Shown here: positions 1-9,520 of the stretch, piece by piece
Layout of the letters: each line of letters starts with the position of its first letter
Position numbering within the stretch: the first letter of the stretch is position 1
Origin: Phenylobacterium sp.
GTDB lineage: Bacteria > Pseudomonadota > Alphaproteobacteria > Caulobacterales > Caulobacteraceae
Length of the DNA: 64,000 nt
NCBI RefSeq assembly: GCF_004799515.1
Contig: NZ_SSMX01000046.1
Location: forward strand, 1 to 64,000
Direction: 5' to 3'
Made by a program: the position numbers and the translations under genes
The notes under the pieces: generated by a model
What the model was told of the DNA's origin: nothing
Seen by the model: only the letters and a program-made list of their open reading frames with translations
Database searches by the model: none

Positions 1-192
1 GCTGTCCGCCTGGGGTGAGGTACACATCCCGGGCCGCTGGCGGACGCCGGACTGGTTCAAGGCAGCTCGCGCGGAAGATTTCCTGCGGGCTGGAGATGAC
101 TGTCCACAAAGCGAGCACCCGCACTGAATGTCCGCTCATCGGCCGAAAGCCAAGGTCCGCTGATGGCGCAAAGCCGACCTTCAACCCGCCCC
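1..192. other. left-edge sequence, no supported gene
   Basis: Several frames stay open here, including a forward frame that stops at 125-127 and could be the tail of a gene cut by the window edge, but no start, domain or motif can be recognised. The stretch lies just downstream of the uvrC stop codon. Confidence 0.3.
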
Positions 193-2058
193 CTACCCCT
201 TCCTAAAAAACCCATAGATCCGCTCGGCCAGCGCCTGGCTCACCCCCTCCACCTTCGCCAAATCCTCCACGCCCGCCCGGCTCACCCCGCGCGCTGAGCC
301 GAACGCCTGCAGCAGGGCGCGCTTGCGGCCTGGGCCGACGCCTTCGATCTCGTCCAGGGGATTGCGCTTCAGGTCGATGGCGCGGCGGGTGCGGTGGGTG
401 CCGATGGCGAAGCGGTGGGCCTCGTCGCGCAGGCGTTGCAGGTAGTAGAGCACCGGGCTCTTGGGCTCGAGCATGAAGTAGGGCTTGCCGGGGATGTAGA
501 ACCGCTCCAGGCCCGCGTCGCGGTCGGGGCCCTTGGCGACGCCGACCACCGGGATGTCGTCGACGCCCAGGTCGGCCATGATCTCCATCACCACGCCCAC
601 CTGGCCCATGCCGCCGTCGATCAGCACGAGGTCCGGGCGGATGGCGTCGGCGCCCTCCTCTTCCTCCTTCACCAGCCGGCCGAACCGGCGGCGCAGCACC
701 TCCTTCATCATGCCGAAGTCGTCGCCCGGGGTGATGTCGGCGCCGCGGATGTTGAACTTGCGGTACTGGCTCTTCTGGAAGCCCTCGGGGCCGGCGACGA
801 TCATGCCGCCGACGGCGTTGGTCCCCATGATGTGGGAGTTGTCGTAGACCTCGATCCGCTCCGGCGGGCCTTCCAGGCCGAAGGCCTCGCAGACCCCCGT
901 CAAGAGCTTCGCCTGGGCCGAGCTCTCGCTCATCTTCCGCCCCAGCGCCTCGCGGGCGTTGGTCAGCGCGTGGTCGACCAACTGGCGCTTCTCGCCGCGC
1001 AGGGGCTTGGCGATCTCCACCTTGCGGCCGCCCTTGAGGCAGAAGGCGTCGGCCAGCAGGTCGCGCTCGGCCGGCTCGACATTGGCGAGGATCAGCTTGG
1101 GGATCGGCTTGTCGTCGTAGAACTGGCCCAGGAAGGCGCCCATGATGTCGGCGTCCTCGTCGGACTTGTCCACGCGGGGGAAATAGGCGCGGTTGCCCCA
1201 GTTCTGGCCGGCGCGGAAGAAGAACACCTGCACGCAGGCCTGGCCGCCCTCGGCGAAGAGCGCGAAGACGTCGGCCTCGTCCACCGTCTCCGGGTTGATC
1301 TGCTGTTCCTGGGCGACGGAGGCCAGCGCGCGGATGCGGTCGCGCAGGCGCGCGGCGCGCTCGAACTCCATCTCCTCGGCGGCGGCGGTCATCTGTTCGG
1401 CGAGGCCCGCGACCACGGCGCGGGACTTGCCGCGCAGGAAGGCCTCGGCCTGTTCGACCAGGCCCGCGTAGTCCTCCAGGCTGACTAGGCCGGTGCAGGG
1501 CGCGGCGCAGCGCTTGATCTGGTGCAGCATGCAGGGCCGCGTGCGGCTCTCGTAGACGCTGTCGGAGCAGGACCGGAGCAGGAAGGCCTTCTGCAGGGTG
1601 TTGAGCGTCTTGTTGACCGCGTTGGCGGATGCGAACGGGCCGAAGTAGTCGCCCTTGATGGTGTGGGCGCCGCGGTGCTTGCGCAGTTGCGCCGCCGGGT
1701 GCTCGCGGCGGATGACGATCTCCGGGAAGGACTTGTCGTCACGCAGCAGGACGTTGAAGCGGGGCTTGAGCTGCTTGATCAGGTTGATCTCGAGCAGCAG
1801 GGCGTCGGTCTCGGTGCGGGTGGTGACGAACTCCATCGACCGCGTGGCGTCGACCATGTGGGCGATGCGGTTGGTGTGGAAGCGGCCCTGGGCGTACTGG
1901 ATCACCCGCTTCTTGAGGCTGCGCGCCTTGCCGACGTAGAGGACCTCGCCGTCCTCGCCCATCATCCGGTAGACGCCCGGCCGGTCCGGCAGGCGGGTCA
2001 CCTCATCCTTGATCAGGGCCGCGCCCTTGAGGGGCGGTTCGGCGACTTCGCTCGGCAT
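193..2058 (-). CDS. uvrC: UvrABC system protein C (excinuclease subunit)
   Basis: UvrC makes both incisions in nucleotide excision repair after UvrA/UvrB have located the lesion. The 621-residue protein has the full family architecture: an N-terminal GIY-YIG nuclease domain (GVYRMMG...VLYVGKA, about residues 28-50), the Cys-rich stretch typical of UvrC (about 155-180), a UVR motif ([17 protein letters not shown], about 230), the RNase H-like UvrC domain ([16 protein letters not shown], about 400) and a C-terminal double helix-hairpin-helix ([13 protein letters not shown] onward). The length is normal. There is no Shine-Dalgarno sequence; a TATATT box ends 6 nt before the ATG, so the mRNA is probably leaderless. 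Confidence 0.98.
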   Translation of the reverse strand: MPSEVAEPPLKGAALIKDEVTRLPDRPGVYRMMGEDGEVLYVGKARSLKKRVIQYAQGRFHTNRIAHMVDATRSMEFVTTRTETDALLLEINLIKQLKPRFNVLLRDDKSFPEIVIRREHPAAQLRKHRGAHTIKGDYFGPFASANAVNKTLNTLQKAFLLRSCSDSVYESRTRPCMLHQIKRCAAPCTGLVSLEDYAGLVEQAEAFLRGKSRAVVAGLAEQMTAAAEEMEFERAARLRDRIRALASVAQEQQINPETVDEADVFALFAEGGQACVQVFFFRAGQNWGNRAYFPRVDKSDEDADIMGAFLGQFYDDKPIPKLILANVEPAERDLLADAFCLKGGRKVEIAKPLRGEKRQLVDHALTNAREALGRKMSESSAQAKLLTGVCEAFGLEGPPERIEVYDNSHIMGTNAVGGMIVAGPEGFQKSQYRKFNIRGADITPGDDFGMMKEVLRRRFGRLVKEEEEGADAIRPDLVLIDGGMGQVGVVMEIMADLGVDDIPVVGVAKGPDRDAGLERFYIPGKPYFMLEPKSPVLYYLQRLRDEAHRFAIGTHRTRRAIDLKRNPLDEIEGVGPGRKRALLQAFGSARGVSRAGVEDLAKVEGVSQALAERIYGFFRKG

Positions 2059-2070
2059 ACGGCGAATATA
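2059..2070 (-). promoter_or_regulatory. probable -10 box of leaderless uvrC
   Basis: Read leftward, TATATT (2065-2070) is followed by 6 nt and then the uvrC ATG at 2058, with no purine-rich ribosome binding site between. This spacing puts the transcription start at or next to the ATG. No convincing -35 is visible. Confidence 0.45.
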
Positions 2071-2203
2071 GGCGAGTCATCTGGTCCGCGCAGGGGCCGC
2101 GGCTCCTCGTCTCGCCGACGCGGCGGTTCGACGCTTTCCGGGCCGCGCGCGCGCGGCCCCGCGCAAGATTGCGACGGTTCGGGATCGGACGGGGGACACG
2201 GCG

Positions 2204-2989
2204 ATGACCGCGGAGAAGCCGGCGCTGGCCTTGGGCTGGCGGGTCTATGGCCTGGGCGTGATCGCGCTGGCCCTGGTGGCCTTCGCGATCCGCGATTTCG
2301 ATCCCGGCCAGCCGGTGCCCAAGGCCTTCCCCGACCGGCAGATCCTGGCCTACGCCGCCGCCGGCTTCCTGCTGGTCGCCGGCGCGGCGATGGAGTGGCG
2401 GCGCACCCTCGTCTGGGCCTCGGGCGCGCTGGCCGCCTACTACACCCTGCTCGTCGTCGTGGTGATGGACGGCCGGGTCATCCTGCGCAACGCCGACCAG
2501 TTCATGGCCTACAGCAACACCGCCGAGCAGCTGGCCATCGCGGCGGGCGCGGTGATCGTCTTCGCGACCTACGCCAAGATCGACCCGGTCTGGGCGGGGC
2601 GCCTGACGAAGGCCGGCCAGGTCGCCTTCGGGATCAGCGCCATCCTGTTCGGCGGCGCGCATTTCGCCTACATGGGCATGACCGCGCCCCTGGTGCCCAG
2701 GTGGCTGCCGCCCAGCCAGCTGTTCTGGGGCTACGCCACCGGGGTGTTCCACATCGCGGCGGGCGTGGCGATCCTGACGGGGATCCAGGCGCGGCTGGCG
2801 GCCATCCTGCTCACCGTCATGTTCGCAGCCTTCACGCCCTTGGTGCACGTGCCCCTGTTCCTGGCCGACCCGACCAGGCACTTCTATTGGACCGAGAACG
2901 CCACCAACCTGGTGCTGATCGGCGCGGCCTGGGTGGTGGCGGATTCGCTGGCGCGGCGCCGGCGCGGCGAGGTCAGCCCAGCACGTTGA
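2204..2989 (+). CDS. polytopic membrane protein (DoxX-like)
   Basis: A 261-residue protein with about seven hydrophobic segments and short loops. The C-terminal half (AFGISAILFGGAHFAYMG... to the final helix) has the helix-rich, Gly/Ala-rich look of DoxX-type membrane proteins of unknown substrate. No catalytic motif is visible. The 3' end overlaps the 3' end of the convergent amidohydrolase gene by 17 nt. The family assignment is an inference from hydropathy and composition. Confidence 0.75.
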   Translation: MTAEKPALALGWRVYGLGVIALALVAFAIRDFDPGQPVPKAFPDRQILAYAAAGFLLVAGAAMEWRRTLVWASGALAAYYTLLVVVVMDGRVILRNADQFMAYSNTAEQLAIAAGAVIVFATYAKIDPVWAGRLTKAGQVAFGISAILFGGAHFAYMGMTAPLVPRWLPPSQLFWGYATGVFHIAAGVAILTGIQARLAAILLTVMFAAFTPLVHVPLFLADPTRHFYWTENATNLVLIGAAWVVADSLARRRRGEVSPAR

Positions 2990-4295
2990 GGACGGCCAGG
3001 GTCATCGCCTCGACGCCGGTCTTGATGGACGGCTCGGGCGTCGGCGCGAACTGCGGCGTGTGGTTGCCGGGCGGTTCCTGGCCCTTGGCGCGGTAATCGG
3101 CGACCACCTTCGGATCGACCCCGCCCAGCGACCAGTAGAGCGAGGGCACGCCGGCGATGATGAACTCCGAATAGTCCTCGCTGGCCGAACCCGGGCTGGT
3201 CGCGGCGATGGCGTGCGGGCCGAAGGCGGCCTGGAAGACCGGCGCGGTGCGCGCGGTGACGGCGGCGTCGTTGACCACCGCCGCGGCGCCCTGGTCGAAG
3301 ACCACCGTGGGCGCCGGTGCGCGGGCCATCTCGGCCACCGCCTTGGCCGTGCGGCCCAGACCCTCCTTCAGGAGGGCGCGGGTGGCGTCGTCATAGCTGC
3401 GGATCGTGCCGCGCAGCACCGCCTGGTCGGGGATGATGTTGCCGGCGCTGCCGGACTGGATCGAGCCCACGCCCAGCACGCCGAACGCCGCCGGGTCCTT
3501 CTCGCGGCTGACCACCGTCTGGACCTCGACCGTGAAGCGGGCCGCCTCCATCACCGGGTCGATGGAGAGCTGCGGGCGCGAGCCGTGCGCGCCGCGGCCC
3601 TGGAAGGTGATCTCGAAGCCGTCGGCGTTCGAGGTGTTGGCCCCGGCGCGGTAGAAGACGTCGCCCGCCGGGGCCGGGCCCACATGCTGGGCGAAGCCGA
3701 TGTCGGGCTTGGGGAAGCGGGTGAACAAGCCATCGGCGATCATCGCCTTGGCGCCGCCGACGGTTTCTTCCGATGGCTGGGCGATAAACTCCAGCGTGCC
3801 GCGCCAGGCGGCCTTCATGGCCACCAGCTGCTGCGCCGCGCCGACCCAGGCGGCCATGTGGATGTCGTGGCCGCAGCTGTGCGCCACCGGCGTGACCTTG
3901 CCGTTCCACATCTGGGTCGCATGGCTGGCGTAGGGCAGGCCGGTCTTCTCCTCCATGGGAAGCGCATCGAGTTCGGTGCGCACCATGACCGTCGGGCCGG
4001 CGCCGTTCTTGTAGATCGCCACCAGGCCGGTCTTGCCGACGTGCTCGGTGACCTCGAAGCCCAGGGCGCGCATCTCCTTGGCCAGCTTGGCGGCCGTCTC
4101 GGTCTCCTGGAAGCCGAGCTCAGGGTGCTGGTGGATGTCCTTGTAGAGGGCCTCGAGGTGCGGGTAGTCGCGCACCAGCGCCGCGTCGATCTGGGCCTTG
4201 TCCTTGGCCACGTCGATCTTGGCTTCCGCCGCCGTGGCGATCAGCGCCGCTGCGCCGGCGAACAGGACGGATCGAAGAACGCGGTGTTGACTCAT
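2973..4295 (-). CDS. secreted M20-family amidohydrolase/metallopeptidase
   Basis: A zinc-dependent amidohydrolase of the IAA-amino-acid hydrolase/hippuricase type, 440 residues. An N-terminal signal peptide (FAGAAALIATAAEA, cut about residue 25) predicts export. The M20D features are present: HQHPELGFQE near residue 55, the metal-binding HSCGHDIHMA (about 140), a catalytic Glu in QPSEE, and the dimerisation insert (FQGRGAHGSRPQ) in the middle. It presumably hydrolyses amide bonds of N-acyl amino acids or peptides; the substrate cannot be read from sequence. Confidence 0.92.
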   Translation of the reverse strand: MSQHRVLRSVLFAGAAALIATAAEAKIDVAKDKAQIDAALVRDYPHLEALYKDIHQHPELGFQETETAAKLAKEMRALGFEVTEHVGKTGLVAIYKNGAGPTVMVRTELDALPMEEKTGLPYASHATQMWNGKVTPVAHSCGHDIHMAAWVGAAQQLVAMKAAWRGTLEFIAQPSEETVGGAKAMIADGLFTRFPKPDIGFAQHVGPAPAGDVFYRAGANTSNADGFEITFQGRGAHGSRPQLSIDPVMEAARFTVEVQTVVSREKDPAAFGVLGVGSIQSGSAGNIIPDQAVLRGTIRSYDDATRALLKEGLGRTAKAVAEMARAPAPTVVFDQGAAAVVNDAAVTARTAPVFQAAFGPHAIAATSPGSASEDYSEFIIAGVPSLYWSLGGVDPKVVADYRAKGQEPPGNHTPQFAPTPEPSIKTGVEAMTLAVLNVLG

Positions 4296-4363
4296 GCGGC
4301 TACCCCTGACTGAAGCCGCACCTTAGCCGCAGCCGCTGGCTCCGCGCCAGGAGCCGTCCGCGC

Positions 4364-6151
4364 TCAGAGCTTCACCAGACCCGCGGCGATCTTTTCGAAC
4401 ACACCCTTGGTGACCTTCACGTACCCGCGCTTGGCGTCGTTGAAGTAGAGCGGGCCCTTGATCTTGCCGGGGTCGTAGCCGTCGGCGATCAGGTCCATCT
4501 TGCGGGTCTTGAAGGTGCCGGTGGTCTCCAGCGCCGGCAGGACGCGCACGAACAGCGGCTGGGCGTAGGGCGGCAGGTCGCGGGCCACCGTTTCGCCGAA
4601 GAGCTTGATATCAAACTCCGGGCCGACGACCAGGCCGGCCATGCCGGCGCGGCCCTCGGCGCCCTCCACGGCCACGCCGTAGACATTGGCCTCCTTGACG
4701 CCGGCCACGCCCAGCAGGCGCTCGGCCACCTCGTTGGTGGAGACGTTCTCGCCCTTCCAGCGGAAGGTGTCGCCGATGCGGTCGACGAAATAAAAGTAGC
4801 CGTCGCCGTCGGACTTCATCAGGTCGCCGGTGGCGAACCAGCGGTCGCCCTTCTCGAAGACGTCGTGCAGCACCTTCTTCTCGGACGCGGCCCTGTCGAC
4901 ATAGCCGGAATATTCGCTGCGGGCGTCGCCGCCGATCTCGCCGATGCACTCGCCGATCTGGCCGGGACCGCACTCGATGCACAGGCCATTGGTCCCGCGG
5001 ATCGGCTCCTCGGTCTCCACGTCGAACTGCACGAGGCGCACGTTGAAGCGCTTGCGCAGCCACTTCGGCGCGCGGCCGATCGCCCCTTCGCGGCCGTCGA
5101 AGTTGAACATCGACACATTGCCCTCGGTCGATCCGTAGAACTCCAGGATCTCCGGGATGCGGAAGCGCTGCTTCATCACCGGCCAGATGTCGGGCCGCAG
5201 CCCGTTGCCGAAGGCCATGCGGATCTTGTGGCGGGTTTCCGCCTCGCCGGGCGGCTGGTTCACCAGGTAGCGGCAGAGCTCGCCGATGTAGACGAACATG
5301 GTGCAGCCCTCGTCCACCACCTCGCCCCAGAAGTGGGTGGCGGAGAACTTTCGCCGCAGGAACACCGAGCCGCCGTTCAGCAGCGCCGCGCCCAGGGCGC
5401 AGAGGCCGCCGGTGGCGTGGTAGAGCGGCAAGGTCACATAGATGCGGTCGGTGGACTTGGCTCCCGTCGCGCCGGCGAAGCCGCGCATATAGAGCTGCGC
5501 GCGCACATGGGTGATCCGCGCGGCCTTGGGCAGGCCGGTGGTGCCCGAGGTGAAGATCAGGAGCGCGGTGTCGTGGGCCCGGATGTCCTCGCGTACGATC
5601 TTGTCCGGCGGCAGCTGGCTGCAGCTCTTCAGCGCCTGGACGAGGTCACGCTGACCGCCGTGGGCGGGGCCGAGGATCCACTGATTCAGCGGCTTCTCCA
5701 GCAGGGTCTTGGCCGCCTCGAACACCGGCGAGGTCTCCGCATCGACGATCACGCAGGCTGCGGCGGAGATGTTCAGGCAGTGGGCCAGCGCCAGGCCGGA
5801 GAGCTGGTTGTTGATCAGGGCGGTGACCACGCCGATCTTCGACAGGCCGTACCAGATGGCGAAATATTCCAACCGGTTGGGCATGAACAGCGCCACGGTC
5901 TGGCCGCGCCGCAGGTTCTGGCCCTTGCCCCAATGGGCGAAGCGATTGGCCATGGCGTCGAGTTCGCCATAGCTGAGCGTGCGGCCCTCGAAGGTGATGG
6001 CGCTGCGGTCGCGCCACTGGTCGACAGCGGCCTGCAGGTCGTCGCAGATCAGGTTGGGACTGTCCGACGCGATCGACTTCACGCGCTTCAGCGTCCGGTT
6101 AAGGCCGCGCGCAAACCGCCAATCGCGCTGAAGCCTGGCCTTGAGCGGCAT
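4364..6151 (-). CDS. long-chain acyl-CoA synthetase (FATP/very-long-chain type)
   Basis: An ATP-dependent fatty acyl-CoA ligase that activates fatty acids for beta-oxidation or lipid synthesis. The AMP-binding P-loop (LIFTSGTTGLPKAARITH) lies about residue 210 and the A5-like motif EFYGSTEGN about 340; GDLMKSDGDGYFYFVDRIGD and RWKGENVSTNEV follow as in adenylate-forming enzymes. The C-terminal organisation resembles the SLC27/FATP group. I chose the ATG at 6151 (MPLKARLQRDW) because GGAGGTGGGG stands directly in front; an upstream in-frame ATG at 6175 has no such site. About 595 residues, the usual family length. Confidence 0.93.
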   Translation of the reverse strand: MPLKARLQRDWRFARGLNRTLKRVKSIASDSPNLICDDLQAAVDQWRDRSAITFEGRTLSYGELDAMANRFAHWGKGQNLRRGQTVALFMPNRLEYFAIWYGLSKIGVVTALINNQLSGLALAHCLNISAAACVIVDAETSPVFEAAKTLLEKPLNQWILGPAHGGQRDLVQALKSCSQLPPDKIVREDIRAHDTALLIFTSGTTGLPKAARITHVRAQLYMRGFAGATGAKSTDRIYVTLPLYHATGGLCALGAALLNGGSVFLRRKFSATHFWGEVVDEGCTMFVYIGELCRYLVNQPPGEAETRHKIRMAFGNGLRPDIWPVMKQRFRIPEILEFYGSTEGNVSMFNFDGREGAIGRAPKWLRKRFNVRLVQFDVETEEPIRGTNGLCIECGPGQIGECIGEIGGDARSEYSGYVDRAASEKKVLHDVFEKGDRWFATGDLMKSDGDGYFYFVDRIGDTFRWKGENVSTNEVAERLLGVAGVKEANVYGVAVEGAEGRAGMAGLVVGPEFDIKLFGETVARDLPPYAQPLFVRVLPALETTGTFKTRKMDLIADGYDPGKIKGPLYFNDAKRGYVKVTKGVFEKIAAGLVKL

Positions 6152-6175
6152 CCCCACCTCCGACGACCCCGCCAA

Positions 6176-6591
6176 CTTGCGGACGCCCGGTGGGCGGGGT
6201 CAAGGTTTTGCAGGCGGCCCAGTCGCCGCAGGCCGGCGGCGCCCCGCCGAACGCGACCTTCAGGCCACAAATCCTTAAGAGAACCTTTCCCAGGCCCCAC
6301 TGCGCAAGCGCCGGCGCCAGAATGTTCCTGACGAAACGGAGCCTCTTCGACCACGGGGAATTAAGGTCATTTGGGGGCGTCGGCCGCCAAGAAGCCGCCA
6401 CGGTCGAAAAGGTTATCCTCAATCACCCAGCGCCACACGGCTGTATTGGTTGAGAATTGCCAACAGGATCATTCGCGACCAAATAGAACCCAGGACCAGA
6501 TACGGCCAAGCTTCTACATTTCAATTCCGGAACCGTCACGGGAACTTTCCGTTTCCATCCTCCGAACGACATATCCCTGGAGGGTCTATCC
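6176..6591. other. intergenic region between divergent genes, holding a stress-type promoter
   Basis: About 415 bp between the acyl-CoA synthetase and the rightward gene at 6592. It has no supported ORF. The only clear signal is the EcfG-like promoter at 6529-6553. The stretch 6450-6540 is noticeably AT-richer than the surroundings. Confidence 0.5.
6529..6553 (+). promoter_or_regulatory. EcfG (SigT)-type general-stress promoter
   Basis: GGAAC at 6529-6533, exactly 16 nt, then CGTT at 6550-6553. This matches the alphaproteobacterial EcfG/SigT consensus GGAAC-N16/17-CGTT. It lies 38 nt before the ATG at 6592, which has its own GGAGGG ribosome binding site, so the geometry suits transcription of that gene. 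Confidence 0.7.
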
Positions 6592-7485
6592 ATGACTGTT
6601 GATTTCAGCGCCACCCCCGAAGACAGCCCGACCAACAGTGAGTCGGACACACCGATGTTCGCGCCGATCCCGGCGTGGGAGCGCGGCAAGAAGCGCCGCG
6701 GCTTCGGCGCCCGACGCGCCCCTGCTCCCGTGGCGGCCCAGGTGGCGGCGGAGCCCCGCAGCTTCACCCCCGCCGATGACCTGAGCCCGCCCAGCGTCTC
6801 GGCCGCGCCCCTGCATACCGGGCCGATGATGGCCGATCCCGTGGCGACCCGGCCCGCCGTCGACCAGATGGGCGGCGTCGATCCCACCGACACCAGTTTC
6901 ATCGCGGGTCCGGCCTTCGCGAGTTCGGGCCGCGCGCGCCGCAACACCTCGACGGCGCCGATCGCCATCGCCGCAGGCATCATCCTGGTCGGCGGCCTGG
7001 CCGCAGCGGGTTGGTACGCTAGCCAGCCGCATAACACCGGTGTGGCCGAGCTGACCCCCGGCGGAGCGACGACCACCACCACGACCACCGACAGCAGCGG
7101 CGGCGACCAGCTCGCCCAGACCACGCCGCCGCCCGCGCCGGTGGCCAAGGCCAAGACCACTACGACCACGACGACGCACAGCTCGGGCCGTCCCGCCGCC
7201 AGCCACCGCGCCGCGGCCAGCCGCAGCGCCTCTGACGAGACCGCCGACGTGAGCGCCAACGCCCCGACTCAGGCCCAACCGGCGCCGGTGCAGGCCGCGC
7301 CGCCGGCCGCCAGCGCCGCCCAGCCGCCCGCCGCGGCCGCGACGCCGAACCCGCCGCTGGTGCTGAACCTGCCGCAGGCCCCGGCGACGACCGCGACGCC
7401 GCCGGCCCAGCAGGCAGCGCCCACCGCCGCGGCGCCGTCGGACACTACGCCCGCGACCCCGCCGACCTCGGCGCCGCCGCAATAG
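6592..7485 (+). CDS. single-pass membrane-anchored protein with Thr/Pro/Ala-rich tail
   Basis: A 297-residue protein of unknown function. Residues 1-120 are hydrophilic with a basic patch (KKRRGFGARR, about 33-42). One transmembrane helix (IAIAAGIILVGGLAAAGWY, about 124-142) follows. The rest is low-complexity, with two runs of seven threonines and then Ala/Pro/Gln-rich sequence, so it is probably an unstructured tail in the periplasm or wall-spanning space. An EcfG-type promoter precedes it and a strong hairpin terminator follows, making it a one-gene unit probably induced by general stress. Confident as a gene; no function is claimed. Confidence 0.85.
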   Translation: MTVDFSATPEDSPTNSESDTPMFAPIPAWERGKKRRGFGARRAPAPVAAQVAAEPRSFTPADDLSPPSVSAAPLHTGPMMADPVATRPAVDQMGGVDPTDTSFIAGPAFASSGRARRNTSTAPIAIAAGIILVGGLAAAGWYASQPHNTGVAELTPGGATTTTTTTDSSGGDQLAQTTPPPAPVAKAKTTTTTTTHSSGRPAASHRAAASRSASDETADVSANAPTQAQPAPVQAAPPAASAAQPPAAAATPNPPLVLNLPQAPATTATPPAQQAAPTAAAPSDTTPATPPTSAPPQ

Positions 7486-7516
7486 TCCGACGGCGATCCA
7501 GAGAAGAAAAAGCGTC

Positions 7517-7554
7517 GAGGGCCGCTCTTGTGGCGAGAGCGGCCCTCTTCTTTT
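7517..7554 (+). terminator. Rho-independent terminator
   Basis: A perfect 12-bp stem (GAGGGCCGCTCT / AGAGCGGCCCTC) with a 7-nt loop, followed by ttctttt. It lies 32 nt after the stop of the 6592 gene. An A-rich tract upstream (agaagaaaaag) could let it work on the other strand too. Confidence 0.88.
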
Positions 7555-7705
7555 CCGCAACCACAAGGTCCAGTCAGTCTGGCGGCTCGGAGAAGCTCAA
7601 TTGACGCAACCACAGGTTACGCCGTCGAGCTGGGGCCGTATATTGGACCAAAGGCCTAGGTCTTTAGTCTTAGGCGCGGCCTGAAGCCGCACGCGATACC
7701 GCGCG

Positions 7706-8035
7706 CTAAGGCTTGCGGATCGCGGTGATCTCCGGAACGCCATGGCCTTCACTAACGTCGAAGGCGATCTTCTGGCCGACCTTCAGCTTGGCGATCAGCG
7801 CCGGCGCGGCCTTGAAATCCATGGTCATCGACGGCCAGCCCAGCGCGGGGATCGGATCGTGCTTCAGCTGCACCGTGCCGCCCGCCGCGTCGATGCTGGC
7901 CACCACGCCGGTCCCCTGGGCGGTGCGGCCGGCCGGTGGCTGGGCCGCTGCGGCGTCGGCGGGCGCCTGAGCCAGGGCCGCGGGGGCGGCGGCCGCCAGC
8001 AGGACCAGCGACAGGACGGCGGTGCGCAGGATCAT
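7706..8035 (-). CDS. periplasmic CusF-like copper-binding protein
   Basis: A small (109-residue) exported protein. A signal peptide (LSLVLLAAAAPAALAQA) is followed by a short linker and one OB-like domain. The CusF metal site is visible: a His (QLKHDPIP), then Trp-x2-Met-x-Met in GWPSMTMDF. In CusF these residues bind Cu(I)/Ag(I) by a Met2-His site capped by Trp. The start at 8035 is set by AAGGAGA just upstream; longer readings of the frame run into the neighbouring SDR gene in another frame. No CusA/B/C partners lie beside it, so it may be a stand-alone periplasmic copper chaperone or buffer. Confidence 0.85.
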   Translation of the reverse strand: MILRTAVLSLVLLAAAAPAALAQAPADAAAAQPPAGRTAQGTGVVASIDAAGGTVQLKHDPIPALGWPSMTMDFKAAPALIAKLKVGQKIAFDVSEGHGVPEITAIRKP

Positions 8036-8121
8036 CGGGTCTCTCCTTGGATGCCGGCGCCAGGATAGGGCGTTCCCGGGCGGCCCTCCACCATCGCGTC
8101 GCGCCGCCCTATTGGCCATGC

Positions 8122-8991
8122 CTACCGGGCCATGAAGGCCGCGAACCGGCCCTTCCAGTCGGGATGCCAACGTGACAGCGCCGGACGGTTCTCGATGATG
8201 TCCCCCATGGCCCAGGCCATGCGCCGCTCGTCCACCGGGCGGGTGACGTCGTTGTCCGGGCACAGGATGTAGAAGTCGCCGCGCGCCAGGCTCTGCAGCA
8301 TGAAGTCGACCACCTGGTCCGGTGTCCAGGCGGCGGGCGGCTTCTCCGCCGCGCGGGCGGTCATGCCGGTGAAGGTGAAGCCCGGGATCAGGAGGTGGGC
8401 GGTGACCCGCGCGCCATCGGTGTTGCGCAGCTCGTGCGCCAGCTGTTCGGTCAGCGCCTTCAGCGCGGCCTTGGAGACGTTGTAGGCGGCGTTGCCGGGC
8501 GGGGTGGTGATGCCCTGCTTCGAGCCCGTATTGATCACCAGGCCGGGCTTTCCGCTGGCCGCCATGGCCGGGACGAAGGCGTGCAGGCCGTGCGCCACGC
8601 CCCAGAAATTGATGTCCATCAACCGCTTCCAACCGTCGAGGTCCTGGGCCGCGCCGCCCGGGTTTAGGCCCACGCCGGCGTTGTTCATCAACACCGCCGG
8701 GACGCCGAAGCGTTCGACCGCGAGGCCGCGCAGGCGCTCGACCGCGGCGAAATCGGAGACGTCGGTGGCGACGGCCAGCACTGCGTCCCCGCCGCCCGCC
8801 GCCTCGGCGGCCACGGCGGCCTGGGCCGCGTCGAGCGCCGGACCCGGCAGGTCGGCCAGCACCACCTTCAGGCCGCCGCGGGCGAAGGCCTTGGCGGCGG
8901 CCAGGCCAATGCCGCCGCCCGCGCCGGTGATCACCGCTGAGGCGCCGGGCTCCAGCGCGGGATGGGAGACCGAAAGGTCCTGGACGGGCAT
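8122..8991 (-). CDS. short-chain dehydrogenase/reductase (SDR)
   Basis: An NAD(P)-dependent oxidoreductase of 289 residues. The Rossmann TGxxxGxG motif (ITGAGGGIGLA, about 21-31), NNAG (about 104) and the catalytic YxxxK (AAYNVSKAAL, about 170) are all present. The start at 8991 is chosen because AGAAGGAG precedes it and the Rossmann fold begins soon after; the frame remains open upstream but that part lacks protein-like sequence. The acidic residue after the second strand (VLADLPG) suggests NAD preference. The substrate is unknown. Confidence 0.93.
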   Translation of the reverse strand: MPVQDLSVSHPALEPGASAVITGAGGGIGLAAAKAFARGGLKVVLADLPGPALDAAQAAVAAEAAGGGDAVLAVATDVSDFAAVERLRGLAVERFGVPAVLMNNAGVGLNPGGAAQDLDGWKRLMDINFWGVAHGLHAFVPAMAASGKPGLVINTGSKQGITTPPGNAAYNVSKAALKALTEQLAHELRNTDGARVTAHLLIPGFTFTGMTARAAEKPPAAWTPDQVVDFMLQSLARGDFYILCPDNDVTRPVDERRMAWAMGDIIENRPALSRWHPDWKGRFAAFMAR

Positions 8992-9079
8992 AGCGGGGCT
9001 CCTTCTGGGCGGGCGGCGGACTTGGGCCCGCCCGTCAACCATGGGATTGAGACGGACTGACGAACAAGGGGGCGATGCG

Positions 9080-9520
9080 ATGATGTCTTGCAAGCTTACG
9101 GCGGGGCTTTGCGCCGCGACGACGATCCTGGCCGCCCAACTGGCCTTCTCCCAGCCGGCCCTCGCCCAGGCGCCGCCGATCCCGGCGCGCACCCCGCTGG
9201 CGGTCGTCCCGATCGCGCCGGCCAAGGCGGTGGCGCGGGTGGAGACCAACCGGGTGGACTTCGCGCCGGGCCAGGAGATGCCGGCCCACAAGCACACGGT
9301 CCCGGTGATCTGCTTCGTCGCCAAGGGGGCGTTCCGCACGCGGATCGGCGACGCGCCCGAGCGGACGGCGCCCGAGGGGTCGGTGACCTATGAGCCGCCC
9401 GGCGTCACCGTGCATTATTTCCGCAACGCCTCGGCCAGCGCGCCGGCCCAACTGCAATGCGCCTCGCTGGCCGGCGCCGGGGACAAGGAGCTCAACGTCA
9501 TGCTGCCGCCGGGGTCCTGA
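9080..9520 (+). CDS. secreted cupin-domain protein
   Basis: A 146-residue protein with a signal peptide (LCAATTILAAQLAFSQPALAQA) and one small beta-barrel. The cupin metal motif is suggested by GQEMPAHKHTVPV near residue 67 and the later turn around EPPGVTVHYFRN, where a His would complete the site. It faces the SDR gene divergently. The metal-binding enzymatic or sensing role cannot be determined. Confidence 0.85.
   Translation: MMSCKLTAGLCAATTILAAQLAFSQPALAQAPPIPARTPLAVVPIAPAKAVARVETNRVDFAPGQEMPAHKHTVPVICFVAKGAFRTRIGDAPERTAPEGSVTYEPPGVTVHYFRNASASAPAQLQCASLAGAGDKELNVMLPPGS

Noticed and set aside
7936..8632. Leftward extension of the copper-protein frame to 308 codons
   Set aside because: The extra part lies on the same strand as the SDR gene in another frame and is its shadow; the AAGGAGA site and signal peptide mark the start at 8035.
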